Assembly: GCF_004104015.1 (NCBI RefSeq)
Contig: NZ_RYFV01000026.1
Coordinates: 1 to 46,811, forward strand
Reading direction: 5' to 3'
Length of the DNA stretch: 46,811 nt
Source of the DNA: Actinomyces oricola
GTDB taxonomy: Bacteria; Actinomycetota; Actinomycetes; Actinomycetales; Actinomycetaceae
Made by a program: the position numbers and the translations under genes. The notes under the pieces were generated by a model, which did no database searches, had not been told where the DNA came from, and was given only the letters and a program-made list of their open reading frames with translations. Positions within the stretch are counted from its first letter, which is position 1. Each line of letters opens with the position of its first letter. This document shows, piece by piece, positions 25,265-34,454 of this stretch.

Positions 25265-26461
25265 TCAGGGTGCGGCCGGCGAGCGGATGTCCTCGTAGAG
25301 CGCCAGAGCCGCGGCCCCGATCGCCGCTGCGGTCGAGCCATTGGGCGAGAGCCGCACGGCGACTTCGTGGATCGTCCGCGCGTAGGACATGGTGCGGATC
25401 TCGGAGGCGATGACGGGGAGGTAGATCGGAGCCGCCACGGCAATGGACGGGCCGGTGAGGATCACGGCGTCCGCGTCGACCACGTTGACCACGGACCGGA
25501 CGGCGACCGCCAGGACCCGCGCCGACTCGGTCAGGAGGCGCTCGGCCTCCGGGAGGCCCCGGCGCGCCGCTCGGGCGACCGCGGCGAAGTCCGCCTCCAC
25601 CGACCCGTGGGTACCCACCTCCGCCCCGAGACCGGCGGCGCGGGCGAGCGCGGGCCGGCTGATCGCGGCCTCGACTACGGCCCACGGCCCGGCCACGGCC
25701 TCGACGCACCCCTGCGCACCGCACACGCAGCGCGGCCCGTGAACGTCCACGCACACGTGGCCCAGCTCACCGGCGTTGCCGGACCCGCCCTGGACCACCT
25801 GCCCTTCCATGAGCAGTCCCGCGCCAATGCCGGCCCCGAGGTAGACGACGACAGCATCCTCCGTCTGCCCAGCGCTGGAGACCCACCACTCGCCCAGCGC
25901 TGCGGCGGTGGCGTCGTTGTCCACCACCACCGGGACACCGAGCGCGCGCTCCAGGTCCCCCCGGAGGCCTGCGGGGCGGTGACCGCGGTAGTCCTGCTGC
26001 CTGCCCGAGATCTGCCGGCGGTCAATGAGGCCGGACAATCCGACTCCCGCCCCGACGACGTCGGAGCGTGACAACCCCGCGGCCAGGAGGATCTCGTCGA
26101 ACTCCTCGGTGAGACGGTCGACGAACTCGGCGGTGCCCGGATCGGCTCCGGTCTGCCGACGGGTCATGGCAAGCACCGAGCCGGTGAGGTCGGTGACGAC
26201 GAGGACCGCTCCGGAGTGCCCCACCTGGATCCCCACGGCGAAGCGCGCCTCGGGCACGACGGAAATGAAGGTCCGGGGCTTGCCGCCGGTGGAGGGCGCC
26301 CGGCCCGACTCCGCCACCAGCCCGTCGGCGAGGAGCTGACGCACGGTGGTAGAGATGGTCGCCGCAGTGAGTCCTGTCCGCTCGGCCAGGCCGGCTCGAC
26401 TGACCTGGCCCGCCGCCCTCACCAGGTCGAAGACGAGCGACCGGGTGTCAGAAGTCCGCAT
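25265..26461 (-). CDS. ROK-family transcriptional repressor
   Basis: 398 aa from ATG 26461, with AGGAAAGGA upstream. The N-terminal winged helix-turn-helix (about 1-60) contains QVSRAGLAERTGLTAATIST. The ROK kinase-like body has VGIQVGHSGAVLVVTDL, VVVDNDATAAALGEWW and the metal-binding GELGHVCVDVHG with RCVCGAQGCVEA, the standard GH...CxCGxxGCxE motif. With an HTH it acts as a sugar-responsive repressor, not as a glucokinase. It sits inside the glycoside island, divergent from the LacI-like gene. A candidate operator word is shared between its own upstream region and the transporter promoter. Confidence 0.93.
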   Translation of the reverse strand: MRTSDTRSLVFDLVRAAGQVSRAGLAERTGLTAATISTTVRQLLADGLVAESGRAPSTGGKPRTFISVVPEARFAVGIQVGHSGAVLVVTDLTGSVLAMTRRQTGADPGTAEFVDRLTEEFDEILLAAGLSRSDVVGAGVGLSGLIDRRQISGRQQDYRGHRPAGLRGDLERALGVPVVVDNDATAAALGEWWVSSAGQTEDAVVVYLGAGIGAGLLMEGQVVQGGSGNAGELGHVCVDVHGPRCVCGAQGCVEAVAGPWAVVEAAISRPALARAAGLGAEVGTHGSVEADFAAVARAARRGLPEAERLLTESARVLAVAVRSVVNVVDADAVILTGPSIAVAAPIYLPVIASEIRTMSYARTIHEVAVRLSPNGSTAAAIGAAALALYEDIRSPAAP

Positions 26462-26477
26462 GAGTCATCCTTTCCTG

Positions 26478-26486
26478 AAGTAGGTA
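26478..26486. promoter_or_regulatory. Possible ROK operator half in the divergent rok/lacI-like promoter
   Basis: AAGTAGGTA here is identical to nine bases of the operator-like palindrome region before the solute-binding protein gene (complement of 36256-36264). It lies 17 bases upstream of the ROK start, which is suitable for autoregulation. A single nine-base match is weak evidence. Confidence 0.3.
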
Positions 26487-26561
26487 GTGGTCCGGTCGGG
26501 CGTTAGACCTAGAATCTCCCGGTACCAGGCCAACAGGCCCATTCTTCAGGAGGCGGACGCC

Positions 26562-27467
26562 GTGCAGGCTCGCAGCGCCGCCCCGATCATCCGAGGACTT
26601 AAGACCATGTCCACAGCACGCAGCGGGACCAGTCGATGGGGGCTGGTCCTGGCCCGCCCCCCTCACCTGCTCATCTCCGAGCCCTTCTACACCGAATTCG
26701 TCGACGGCGTCGAGGAGGCCTTCCTCGGGACTGGGGCCGTGCTCGTGGTCCGCCTCGTCACGAGCACGGCCAAGGAACTCGACGTCTACCGGGATTGGGC
26801 GACCACCGGGTTCGTGGAAGGCGTCCTGCTCGTCAACGCCCAGGCCGACGACCCTCGGCCGGCGCTTCTGCGCGAACTCGGGCTCAAGGGCGTCATGGCA
26901 GGAGCCGAGGAGCCGGTTCCAGGGCTGGGGTGTGTCCGTGCGGCGAATGCGACCCCGGCGTTCGCCGTCATCGAGCGGCTGGCCGGCATGGGGCACACAG
27001 TGGTGGCCCGGGTGAGCGGCCCGCGTGCGCTCCAGCACACGCGAGTCCGTGACGAGGCCTGCCGGCGGGCGGCCGAGCGCCACGGTGTCGATCTGTCGAT
27101 CATTCCCGGCGAGTACACGGCGAAGTCGGGTGAGGAGGCGACCCTGTCCCTCCTGACCCGCACGGACCGCTCCCGGCCCACCGCCATCGTCTTCGACAAC
27201 GACACCATGGCGCTCGCCGGCCTGCACAGTGCCGGGGAGGCCGGCATCGCCGTCCCCGATGAGCTGAGCATTGTCGCTTGGGACGACTCCCCCGCCTGCG
27301 AGCTCGCCAACCCGCCGATCGCGGCCGTCGCGGTGGACGTGCACGAGTTCGGGCGGCTGGCCGGGCAGTGCGCCCTCACCGAGGACCCGGCAAGCGCCCC
27401 GGTGCTCTCCGAGCCGCCGTACCACTGGATCCCCCGGGCCTCCGTAGGAGCGGCCCCGGGGCGCTGA
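26562..27467 (+). CDS. LacI-type sugar-binding protein lacking a DNA-binding domain
   Basis: 301 aa from GTG 26562, with AGGAGG 8 bases upstream. ATG 26607 is an internal alternative and ATG 26487 has no ribosome site. The protein has the periplasmic-binding-like fold of LacI regulators: WGLVLARPPHLLISEPFYTE, FVEGVLLVNAQADDPR, a hinge-like TAIVFDNDTMALAGL and VPDELSIVAWDDSPACELA. The usual N-terminal helix-turn-helix (about 55 residues) is absent and no signal peptide replaces it. It may have lost the HTH, or work as a cytosolic sugar sensor, perhaps modulating the divergent ROK protein. Either role is inference. Confidence 0.8.
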   Translation: MQARSAAPIIRGLKTMSTARSGTSRWGLVLARPPHLLISEPFYTEFVDGVEEAFLGTGAVLVVRLVTSTAKELDVYRDWATTGFVEGVLLVNAQADDPRPALLRELGLKGVMAGAEEPVPGLGCVRAANATPAFAVIERLAGMGHTVVARVSGPRALQHTRVRDEACRRAAERHGVDLSIIPGEYTAKSGEEATLSLLTRTDRSRPTAIVFDNDTMALAGLHSAGEAGIAVPDELSIVAWDDSPACELANPPIAAVAVDVHEFGRLAGQCALTEDPASAPVLSEPPYHWIPRASVGAAPGR

Positions 27468-27475
27468 CTCGGAGC

Positions 27476-27516
27476 GGACCGGCTCGGGGGGCGCCGGTGG
27501 GGCCCCCGTCCGGTCC
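27476..27516. terminator. Bidirectional hairpin between convergent genes
   Basis: Outer arms GGACCGG (27476-27482) and CCGGTCC (27510-27516), with inner arms GGGGGC (27487-27492) and GCCCCC (27502-27507). It lies 8 bases after the LacI-like stop and 16 bases from the GH2 stop, so it can serve both transcripts. Confidence 0.75.
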
Positions 27517-27532
27517 CGCCCCTGACCGGCGT

Positions 27533-30004
27533 TCATGCCAGGGACTCGCCCCCAGGGTGCAGGAGGTGGTTGGCCGTGCGCAGGACGGGCCACCTCGTCA
27601 GCGCCGAGGGATCCTCCAACCGCCCGGAGGTGACGCGGAACGACACGTCCTCACCGGGCAGGAGGTCCACGAGCATCTCGTCCACCGCGGCGCCCGGAGC
27701 CACCTGGTCGGGGTCAACCGCGAGGTCCCTGAGGAGGGAGCGGGCTCGGACCCTGACCTCGTACCCGTCCGGCTGCTCCAGGACGCGGGCGTCGTAGGCG
27801 GGTGCCGGCAGGCCCGCCTCGACGTCCTCGTGGCGGAAGCAGACCACCCGCGGCGCGCCGTCGGCCTCGGCGACCACGAAGGAGTCCGGGTCGTCGTCCT
27901 CGGGCAGGATGACGGCGGTCGCGCCTGCGACCGGGACGTCGATCCTGCGCCCCTCGTCCCATGTCACGCCGTCCCCATGACGTCGTCCGCGCCCCACGCG
28001 GACCACTGCCCGCCACGGCTGCGGAAGGTCGTTGACGGCGCTCAAGCGCAGGGTCCCGTCCCCGACCCGCTCCAGGACGAGGGCGCGGTCCGCGTGCGCC
28101 CGCCGCAGGGCGAACCAGGCGGGCTTGCGGACGCCGTCCCCGTCCACCACGGCCCAGGAGATGACGGGCCAGCAGTCGTTGAGCTGCCAGACGATCGTCC
28201 CGGTGCACACCGGCTGCAGGGAGCGCCAGTGACGGACCCCGAATGCGACCGCGCGCGCCTGGTTGAGTTGCGTGGCCCAGTGCCACCTGCGGATGTCCGT
28301 CGGCTCGGGCAGGTGACCGGCGAGCCCCTGGCTCAGCTTCCTGGCGCCGTCCTCGGCCTTCTGGTGGACGGCGAGCTGGTCGCCGTCGGGGGCCAGGGGC
28401 GCATCGTGAACGGAGCGGACCAGGGTGGACCACGCCATGGGGCCCGCAAAGCCGAACTCTGAGGCGAACCGGGGCGTCCAGGCGGCGTACTCCCGGTAGT
28501 CCTTCTCGTTCCACACGTCCCAGATGTGGGCGTCACCGGTCGCCGCCGCGTTGGGTGCGTCGCCGAGGTCCGGTGAGAAGGGGCTGTTGGGAATGTAGGG
28601 CGTGGCCGGGTCCAGCTCGGCGACGATCCGGGGAAGCAGGTCCCGGTAGTACCCCTCGCCCCAGGTACGCTCCCCGACAAGCCCCTTCATCCAGCCCCAC
28701 TCGTGGTAGGCGGTCTCGTCCTCGTTGCCGCCGCACCACATCACGAGTGAGGCCCGGCCCGCCAACTGGCCGACCGCCTCCCGGGCCTCGGCCTCGACGC
28801 TGCCCCGCATCCACTCCTCCTCCGGGTAGGTGGCGCAGGCGAAGAGGAAGTCCTGCCACACCAGGAGCCCGAGCTCGTCGGTGGCGTCGTAGAAGTCCTC
28901 GCCCTCGTAGAGGCCGCCGCCCCAGACCCGCACCAGGTTGCAGTCGCAGTCGATCGCGTCAGCGAGGGCGGCGCGATAGCGCTCGCGGGTGATCCGGGTC
29001 ACGAACACGTCGTCGGGGATCCAGTTGACCCCCTTGACCAGGACGAGGCGGTCATTGACCGCGAGGCGCAGCGGCGTGCCGTGCTCATCGGGTTCCATGT
29101 CGAGCTCCACCCGGCGGAAGCCGAGGCGGCGGCTCCAGACCGTCTGGCCCTCCAGGCTGAGGCTCGCCTCGTAGAGCGACTGATCCCCGTAGCCGCGGGG
29201 CCACCACGGTGAGACCTGCGGGACCTCGACCTCAAGCTCGACGGTCCGCCTCCCCTCGCCCGTCACGGCCGCCGTGGTGGTGCGGCCCGCCACGGTCATG
29301 GTGAGCTCGGCCGGGGGCGCCCCCGGATCGCGCAGGACGCCGACGGTGAGCCGGGCGACGCCGGTGGGCCGGGCGTCCGCGGCGCCCACAAGGTCGTTGT
29401 GGTTGAGGACGGAGGTGACGCGCGTACCCCGCCAGCGCTCGAGGCGTACGGGGCGCCACAGGCCCGCGGTCACGGCCACGGGCCCCCAGTCCCAGCCGAA
29501 GTTGCAGGCCATCTTTCGGATCTGGTTGTAGGGGTGGGCATTGACGTGCGGGAGCGGGCCGTGCTCCCGCTCGCGCTCCTCGGCGGTCTCGAGGGCCGAC
29601 TCGAAGAGCACCTCGAGTTCGTTCCCGCTGTCCTTCACCAGGTCGGTCACCTCGTAGCGCCACGTGAGGAACTGGTTGTCCGGTTGGCCGAGGACCACGC
29701 CGTTGAGACGCACGGTCGCCACGGTGTCCACCCCCTCGAGGACGATCTCGAGGTGCTCGCCGTCCTTCGGGGCGGTCGTCGCGAAGCTGGTGCGGTACGA
29801 CCAGCGGCACCGCCCGATCCAGGCGAGCTCGGACTCGTTGGCACCGTCGAGCGGGTCGTCGATGAGCCCGGCCGTTAGGAGGTCGGTGTGGACGCAGCCG
29901 GGCACTAGGGCGTCGATCCTCGCCGGCAGGTCGAGGCCGCTGGGCGCGGGCCCGCCGAGAAGGCTGAGCGTCCAGCCCTGGTCGAGCACGGTGGAGGTGG
30001 TCAT
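27533..30004 (-). CDS. GH2 beta-mannosidase
   Basis: 823 aa from ATG 30004, preceded by GAGGAG. The ATG at 30052 is less likely. The beta-mannosidase N-terminal jelly roll is clear (VPGCVHTDLL, PLDGANESELAWIGRCRWSY), as is KMACNFGWDWGP, diagnostic of the mannosidase branch of GH2. The acid/base Glu428 lies in WCGGNEDET and the nucleophile Glu516 in ASEFGFAGP. There is no signal peptide, so it is cytosolic. It should release mannose from the non-reducing end of beta-mannosides brought in by the adjacent transporter. It is the last gene of the SBP-to-GH2 operon. Confidence 0.95.
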   Translation of the reverse strand: MTTSTVLDQGWTLSLLGGPAPSGLDLPARIDALVPGCVHTDLLTAGLIDDPLDGANESELAWIGRCRWSYRTSFATTAPKDGEHLEIVLEGVDTVATVRLNGVVLGQPDNQFLTWRYEVTDLVKDSGNELEVLFESALETAEEREREHGPLPHVNAHPYNQIRKMACNFGWDWGPVAVTAGLWRPVRLERWRGTRVTSVLNHNDLVGAADARPTGVARLTVGVLRDPGAPPAELTMTVAGRTTTAAVTGEGRRTVELEVEVPQVSPWWPRGYGDQSLYEASLSLEGQTVWSRRLGFRRVELDMEPDEHGTPLRLAVNDRLVLVKGVNWIPDDVFVTRITRERYRAALADAIDCDCNLVRVWGGGLYEGEDFYDATDELGLLVWQDFLFACATYPEEEWMRGSVEAEAREAVGQLAGRASLVMWCGGNEDETAYHEWGWMKGLVGERTWGEGYYRDLLPRIVAELDPATPYIPNSPFSPDLGDAPNAAATGDAHIWDVWNEKDYREYAAWTPRFASEFGFAGPMAWSTLVRSVHDAPLAPDGDQLAVHQKAEDGARKLSQGLAGHLPEPTDIRRWHWATQLNQARAVAFGVRHWRSLQPVCTGTIVWQLNDCWPVISWAVVDGDGVRKPAWFALRRAHADRALVLERVGDGTLRLSAVNDLPQPWRAVVRVGRGRRHGDGVTWDEGRRIDVPVAGATAVILPEDDDPDSFVVAEADGAPRVVCFRHEDVEAGLPAPAYDARVLEQPDGYEVRVRARSLLRDLAVDPDQVAPGAAVDEMLVDLLPGEDVSFRVTSGRLEDPSALTRWPVLRTANHLLHPGGESLA

Positions 30005-30119
30005 GGTGTCTCCTCGTTGAGATGGTTCGGTTCCGGGGACCGTGTAGGTCATGGGGACTGCGAGCGGTCGGCCCCTGGTGCGGGCCGGCCGCCGCTCGAC
30101 CGTGGTGGCGGCCGGCGGG

Positions 30120-30716
30120 TCACCTGGTCCAGGCGTCCCACCACAGGTCGGCGATGAGGGCGTGCCCCAGCATCGTGGGATGCACCCCGTCCAGGGCGAC
30201 GCGCGAGGGGCTGGTGAGTGCCGCGAGCCGGGTCATGGGCTCCTGGAGCCGGACCAGGCGGGAGCCCGTGTCTGCTGCGAGGCGCTCGATGGCGGCGGCG
30301 CGCGGGCCCAGGTCCCCCTCCCAGTCCCGGTCCTCCCCGGGCGCCGGGAGCACGAAGGGGGATACGAGGACGGTCGTGGTGCCGGAGGCGGCCAGGGGCT
30401 CGATGAGCGAGCGGTACTCCTCCTCGAAGCGGTCCACGGGCGAGTCGAGGCCCGAGTCCACGTGGCGCCATGTGTCGTTGATCCCGATGTAGACGCTGAC
30501 CGCGTCCGGTTCGAGGGCGAGGACGTCCTTCTCCCACCTCGCGGCCAGGTCGGCCAGGCGGTCGCCGCCGATGCCGGTGTTGAGGACCTCCAGGCCGTCG
30601 AGCCGCTCGCGGGCCAGCAGCGAAACGTACCCGGTTCCCAGGTCGTGGGGGTCGGCGGGATCCGCCCGTCCCCAAGCGGTGATCGAGTCCCCGGTGAGGA
30701 CCAGCCGTTCACACAT
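30120..30716 (-). CDS. SGNH/GDSL-family hydrolase (probable carbohydrate esterase)
   Basis: 198 aa, with ATG 30716 overlapping the ATPase stop by 8 bases. SGNH blocks: LTGDSITAWGR with Ser11, NTGIGGDRLADL (Gly), YIGINDTWRH (Asn) and ALDGVHPTMLGHAL (Asp and His). There is no signal peptide. Related single-domain cytosolic enzymes deacetylate oligosaccharides such as acetylated xylo- or manno-oligosaccharides. The position between the transporter genes and the beta-mannosidase supports removal of acetyl groups from imported beta-mannosides, although the substrate is inferred. Confidence 0.9.
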   Translation of the reverse strand: MCERLVLTGDSITAWGRADPADPHDLGTGYVSLLARERLDGLEVLNTGIGGDRLADLAARWEKDVLALEPDAVSVYIGINDTWRHVDSGLDSPVDRFEEEYRSLIEPLAASGTTTVLVSPFVLPAPGEDRDWEGDLGPRAAAIERLAADTGSRLVRLQEPMTRLAALTSPSRVALDGVHPTMLGHALIADLWWDAWTR

Positions 30717-31539
30717 GGCTTGCTCCCCTCCCGGCGCCGCGCAGCTCGGCCAGGCGGCGCTCCGGATCTGGTGCCGCCTCGCGCAGCAATCGGGTGTAGG
30801 AGTGCTGCGGGTGGAGGATCACGCTGTCCGCAGGGCCCTGCTCCACAACCTCGCCGTGGTAGAGCACCATGATCTCGTCGGAGAAGTGTCGAGCGGTGGC
30901 CAGGTCGTGGGTGATGTACAGGACGCCGAGCTCGTTCTCCTCCTGGAGGTCGGCCAGCAGGTTGAGGACGCCGAGGCGGATCGAGACGTCCAGCATTGAG
31001 ACCGGCTCGTCGGCGATGAGGATGCCCGGGTCTGGTGCCAGCGCGCGGGCGATGGCGACGCGCTGACGCTGGCCCCCGGAGAGCTCGTGCGGCTTGCGCT
31101 CGGCGTAGTCCTCGGCGGGGTCGAGGCGCACACGGCGAAGAAGGTCGAGGACCCGTTCCTGCACATCGCTGCGGGACATGCCCCGGTGGTGCAGCCTGAC
31201 GGGGCGCGCCAGGTGGTGACCGATCGAGTGGTACGGGTTGAGCGAGGCGAACGGATCCTGGAACACCATCTGGACGGTGCCGCGGTAGGCGGCCAGGCGC
31301 CGCCCGCGCCGGCCCACGGCCGTTCCGTCGATGAGGATCTCGCCGGACGTGGGCCGCTCCAGTTGCAGGAGCAGCTTGGCGATCGTCGACTTCCCCGAAC
31401 CGGACTGGCCGACCAGGGCGACGGTCTTGCCCGGGACGAGCGAGAAGGAGACATCGTTCACCGCCCGGAGCGTGCTGGTTCGCAGCCCGTTGCGCAGGGT
31501 GTACTCCTTGACGAGGTGCCTGGCTTCCAGGACTGTCAT
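30709..31539 (-). CDS. ABC transporter ATP-binding protein, OppF/DppF-like
   Basis: 276 aa from ATG 31539, with AAGGAGGAG 3 bases upstream, overlapping the preceding ATPase stop by ATGA. Walker A GQSGSGKSTIAK, signature LSGGQRQRVAIARAL and Walker B GILIADEPVSMLD, then the switch His in ITHDLA. The C-terminal VEQGPADSVILHPQHSYTRL extension is the Opp/Dpp-specific tail. It is the second of two paired ATPases of a family 5 importer. Such importers carry either peptides or oligosaccharides, and the neighbours favour oligosaccharides. Confidence 0.94.
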   Translation of the reverse strand: MTVLEARHLVKEYTLRNGLRTSTLRAVNDVSFSLVPGKTVALVGQSGSGKSTIAKLLLQLERPTSGEILIDGTAVGRRGRRLAAYRGTVQMVFQDPFASLNPYHSIGHHLARPVRLHHRGMSRSDVQERVLDLLRRVRLDPAEDYAERKPHELSGGQRQRVAIARALAPDPGILIADEPVSMLDVSIRLGVLNLLADLQEENELGVLYITHDLATARHFSDEIMVLYHGEVVEQGPADSVILHPQHSYTRLLREAAPDPERRLAELRGAGRGASHV

Positions 31540-32435
31540 GACTCCTCCTTGGTGTGGGTGCGTCCGGTTCGCACGAAGGCGCCCCGCTCCCCCGTCAGCG
31601 ATGGGAAGGATGAGAGCAGCCGCTTGGTGTACTCGTGCTGTGGCCTGGTGTAGATGTCGACGGCGTCCGCCAGCTCGATGACCACGCCGTTGCGCATGAC
31701 GGCGATGCGGTCGGAGATCTCCAGGAGCAGCGGGAGGTCGTGCGTGATGAAGATGACCGCGAAGCCCAACTCCTCCCTCAGGCGCGAGATCTCCCTGAGG
31801 ATCTCCCTTTGGACCACCACGTCGAGCGCGGTGGTGGGCTCGTCCATAATGAGGATCTGGGGTTCGAGGGCCAGCGCCATGGCGATCATGACGCGTTGAC
31901 GCATGCCCCCGGAGAGCTCGTGCGGATAGGCCTGAAGCCGGTTGCGGTCAACGCCCACGCTCTCGAGGAGCTCGGCGCAGCGCGCGCGCCGGTCCTCCTT
32001 GCTCATCTCCGGCCTGTGGGTCCGCAGGACGTCGTCGAGCTGGGTCCGGATGGACAGGACCGGGTTGAGGGAGTTCATGGCCCCCTGGAAGACCATTGCG
32101 ACCTTGTCCCAGCGCACGGCGCGCAAGTCGGCGCCTGAGAGCGCCGTGAGGTCGATGTCGTGGCCCTCGCGGGAGTGGAACACGGCGGCCCCACAGACCC
32201 GGCGCGCCGGCGGCTTGAGCAGCTGGATCGCCCCGTAGGCCAGGGTCGACTTGCCACATCCGCTCTCGCCCGCCAGGCCGAGGATCTCGCCGCGGTGGAG
32301 CGTGAGGGTGACGTCCTTGACCGCGTGCACGGGCGGGTCAACCTCGTAGTCGATCGTCATGCGCTCTAGGCTCAGGACGGGGCTACTCGCCACGGTGCGC
32401 GAGGATGCTGACCGAGTGCGGTTCGCGGTGCTCAT
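31536..32435 (-). CDS. ABC transporter ATP-binding protein, OppD/DppD-like
   Basis: 299 aa from ATG 32435, with GAGGAGG upstream and ATGA overlap with the permease stop. The frame continues to 32621, inside the permease gene, and is rejected as start. Walker A AGESGCGKSTLAYG, signature ELSGGMRQRVMIAMAL, Walker B ILIMDEPTTALD and ITHDLPLLLE. The C-terminal TRPQHEYTKRLLSSFP tail is typical of OppD. It pairs with the downstream ATPase to energise the two permeases. Confidence 0.94.
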   Translation of the reverse strand: MSTANRTRSASSRTVASSPVLSLERMTIDYEVDPPVHAVKDVTLTLHRGEILGLAGESGCGKSTLAYGAIQLLKPPARRVCGAAVFHSREGHDIDLTALSGADLRAVRWDKVAMVFQGAMNSLNPVLSIRTQLDDVLRTHRPEMSKEDRRARCAELLESVGVDRNRLQAYPHELSGGMRQRVMIAMALALEPQILIMDEPTTALDVVVQREILREISRLREELGFAVIFITHDLPLLLEISDRIAVMRNGVVIELADAVDIYTRPQHEYTKRLLSSFPSLTGERGAFVRTGRTHTKEES

Positions 32436-33382
32436 GCGACTGCCTCCTCGATGCGGGTGGTGGACGGCGCTGCGGCACGGGGCGCCTTGCGGCGTTTGCG
32501 GGCGGCGGTGGTTGCGGTTCGCAGCTTGGGGTTGATGGTCTCGTCGATCGAGAAGTTGATCATGGACAGTGCGGCGCCGAAGAGCGCCAGCATGAGCCCC
32601 GGTGGAACGAACCACCACCACGCGCCGAGTCGGAGCGCCAGGCCGTTTTGCGCGAAGTAGAGCATGGTGCCCCAGGTGAAGGTGCCGGAGGCCCCCAGCC
32701 CGAGGAAGGACAGGCCGGCCTCACCGAGGATTCCGGAGATGATCGCGAAGACCACCTGGGAGGCGAGCAGCGGGATGAGGTTGGGGAGGATCTCCACAGC
32801 GAGGATGCGCCACCGCTTCTCGCCGGCGACCTGCGCGGCCAGCACGTAGTCGCGGTTGCGGACGCTGAGTGTGAATCCGCGCAGGACCCGGGCGGAGCCC
32901 GCCCAGCCGGTGATGGCCAGGATGAAGGCGACCAGCCAGATGCTCTTGTCGGAGACGTAGGAGGAGATGACGATGACGAGCGGCAGGCCGGGGATGACGA
33001 GCATGACATTGCTGAGCAGCGAGAAGGCGTCGTCGAGCCAACCGCCGGCGAAGGCGCCGACTACGCCGAAGAAGGCCGAGAGCACCAGGGTGAGCACCCC
33101 GACGACGACCCCGATGGTGAGCGATCCGCGAGTGGCGTACGCGAGCTGGGCGAATACGTCCTGACCGGTCTGGGTGGTCCCCAGGATGAAATCGGAGGAC
33201 GGAGGGGTCATGGCGATGTCGCGGACGGTCGAGGGGTTTCCCACGACCAGGGGGCCGACCGCGCCGAAGAGCACGGTGAGGATGACAATGGTGGAGCCGA
33301 TGGCGAGCTTCGGTGTGAGGCGCGGACCGCGGTGACGGCGCGGGCGGCTCTGATCCGGTTGGGTACTGAGGCTGGTGGTCAT
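32432..33382 (-). CDS. ABC transporter permease, OppC/DppC-like
   Basis: 316 aa from ATG 33382. There is a short basic N-terminus, a first membrane helix IGSTIVILTVLFGAVGPLVV, a large extracytoplasmic loop with TTQTGQDVFAQL, and further helices. The coupling EAA-type loop is around AVEILPNLIPLLASQVVFAI, and GEAGLSFLGLG is characteristic of DppC permeases. The C-terminal tail is unusually long and basic. It is 10 bases downstream of the partner permease gene and overlaps the next ATPase by ATGA. Confidence 0.94.
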   Translation of the reverse strand: MTTSLSTQPDQSRPRRHRGPRLTPKLAIGSTIVILTVLFGAVGPLVVGNPSTVRDIAMTPPSSDFILGTTQTGQDVFAQLAYATRGSLTIGVVVGVLTLVLSAFFGVVGAFAGGWLDDAFSLLSNVMLVIPGLPLVIVISSYVSDKSIWLVAFILAITGWAGSARVLRGFTLSVRNRDYVLAAQVAGEKRWRILAVEILPNLIPLLASQVVFAIISGILGEAGLSFLGLGASGTFTWGTMLYFAQNGLALRLGAWWWFVPPGLMLALFGAALSMINFSIDETINPKLRTATTAARKRRKAPRAAAPSTTRIEEAVA

Positions 33383-33392
33383 GGGTGCTCCT

Positions 33393-34382
33393 TCAGGACC
33401 GAGCGCGTGTGCGGGGATCGATGACGCCGTAGAGGAGGTCCACCACGAGGTTGGCCCCCAGTACGGACAGGGTGATGACCAGGAACACGCCCTGCATGAG
33501 TGAGTAGTCGTTGTTGTTGACGGCCTGGAACAGCGCCGTCCCGATCCCGGGGTAGGAGAAGACCTGCTCGGTGACGATCGACCCGGCGACGACGAATCCG
33601 AGCGAGATGGCGAAGCCGGAGATGGACGGCAGCACGGCGTTCCGTGCGGCGTACCAGGTGCGGATCCGCCGTGGTGTGAGCCCCTTCGCCTCGGCCGTGA
33701 GGATGTAGTCCTCGGATATGGTCGAGACCATCATGTTGCGCATCCCGAGCGTCCATCCACCCACGGAGGAGATGACGATCGTCAGGGCCGGCAGCGTGCC
33801 GTAGTACAGGACGGATTGGATGAAGGGCCAGTTCCACCCGATCTCGACCCCGTAGACGTCGTAGCCGCCGTGGAGCGGGAAGACGTGCCACAGGCTCCCG
33901 AAGATGAACAGGAGGATGAGTGCGAGCCAGAAGTAGGGGACGGACTGGAGCATGGTGAGTCCGGGGATGATGTTGTCCAGCCAGGAGCCCCGCTTCCACC
34001 CGGCGATCGTGCCCAGGCCGATTCCGAGGAGGAAGGAGATGAATGTGGCCAGGCCGATGAGGCCCACCGTCCACGGCAGCGTCTGGGAGATCACCTGGCC
34101 GACGGGAGTCGGGAAGTAGGCGACCGAGACGCCGAGATCGCCGTGAGCGAGCTGGCCGAGGTAGCCGATGTACTGCTGCCAGATGCTCTGACTGCTGTCG
34201 GCCCCGAGCAGGGCCTCCACCGCGGACCGCGTCGCCGGGGAGACTGGGCCCTTGGCGGCCAGCCGTGAGACCATAATGTCCACCGGGTTGCCGGGAAGCA
34301 TGCGGGGGATGAGGAAGTTGAGGGTCACCGCCGCCCAGAGGGCGATGACGTAGAAGCCGATTTTTCGAATGAGGTACCGCAT
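33393..34382 (-). CDS. ABC transporter permease, OppB/DppB-like
   Basis: 329 aa from ATG 34382, with GGAAGG upstream. The longer frame to 34445 has no ribosome site. It begins MRYLIRKIGFYVIALWAAVT, the usual DppB start, followed by the LPGNPVD motif. The coupling loop is AARNAVLPSISGFAISLGFV and GSIVTEQVFSYPGIG closes the domain. Six membrane helices are expected. It forms the heterodimeric channel with the OppC-like protein. Confidence 0.95.
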   Translation of the reverse strand: MRYLIRKIGFYVIALWAAVTLNFLIPRMLPGNPVDIMVSRLAAKGPVSPATRSAVEALLGADSSQSIWQQYIGYLGQLAHGDLGVSVAYFPTPVGQVISQTLPWTVGLIGLATFISFLLGIGLGTIAGWKRGSWLDNIIPGLTMLQSVPYFWLALILLFIFGSLWHVFPLHGGYDVYGVEIGWNWPFIQSVLYYGTLPALTIVISSVGGWTLGMRNMMVSTISEDYILTAEAKGLTPRRIRTWYAARNAVLPSISGFAISLGFVVAGSIVTEQVFSYPGIGTALFQAVNNNDYSLMQGVFLVITLSVLGANLVVDLLYGVIDPRTRARS

Positions 34383-34454
34383 CGTGGAGCCTTCCGTGTG
34401 TCCGAGTCGTGACCGGGTGGGCCGGGCCGTTGAGTACCGGCCCACCCATGTGCG

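Noticed and set aside
25265-26461. Glucokinase
   Set aside because: It has an N-terminal winged helix-turn-helix, so it is a ROK repressor and not a sugar kinase alone.
26487-26561. Upstream extension of the LacI-like protein as an HTH domain
   Set aside because: The added residues contain no helix-turn-helix pattern and the AGGAGG site fits GTG 26562.
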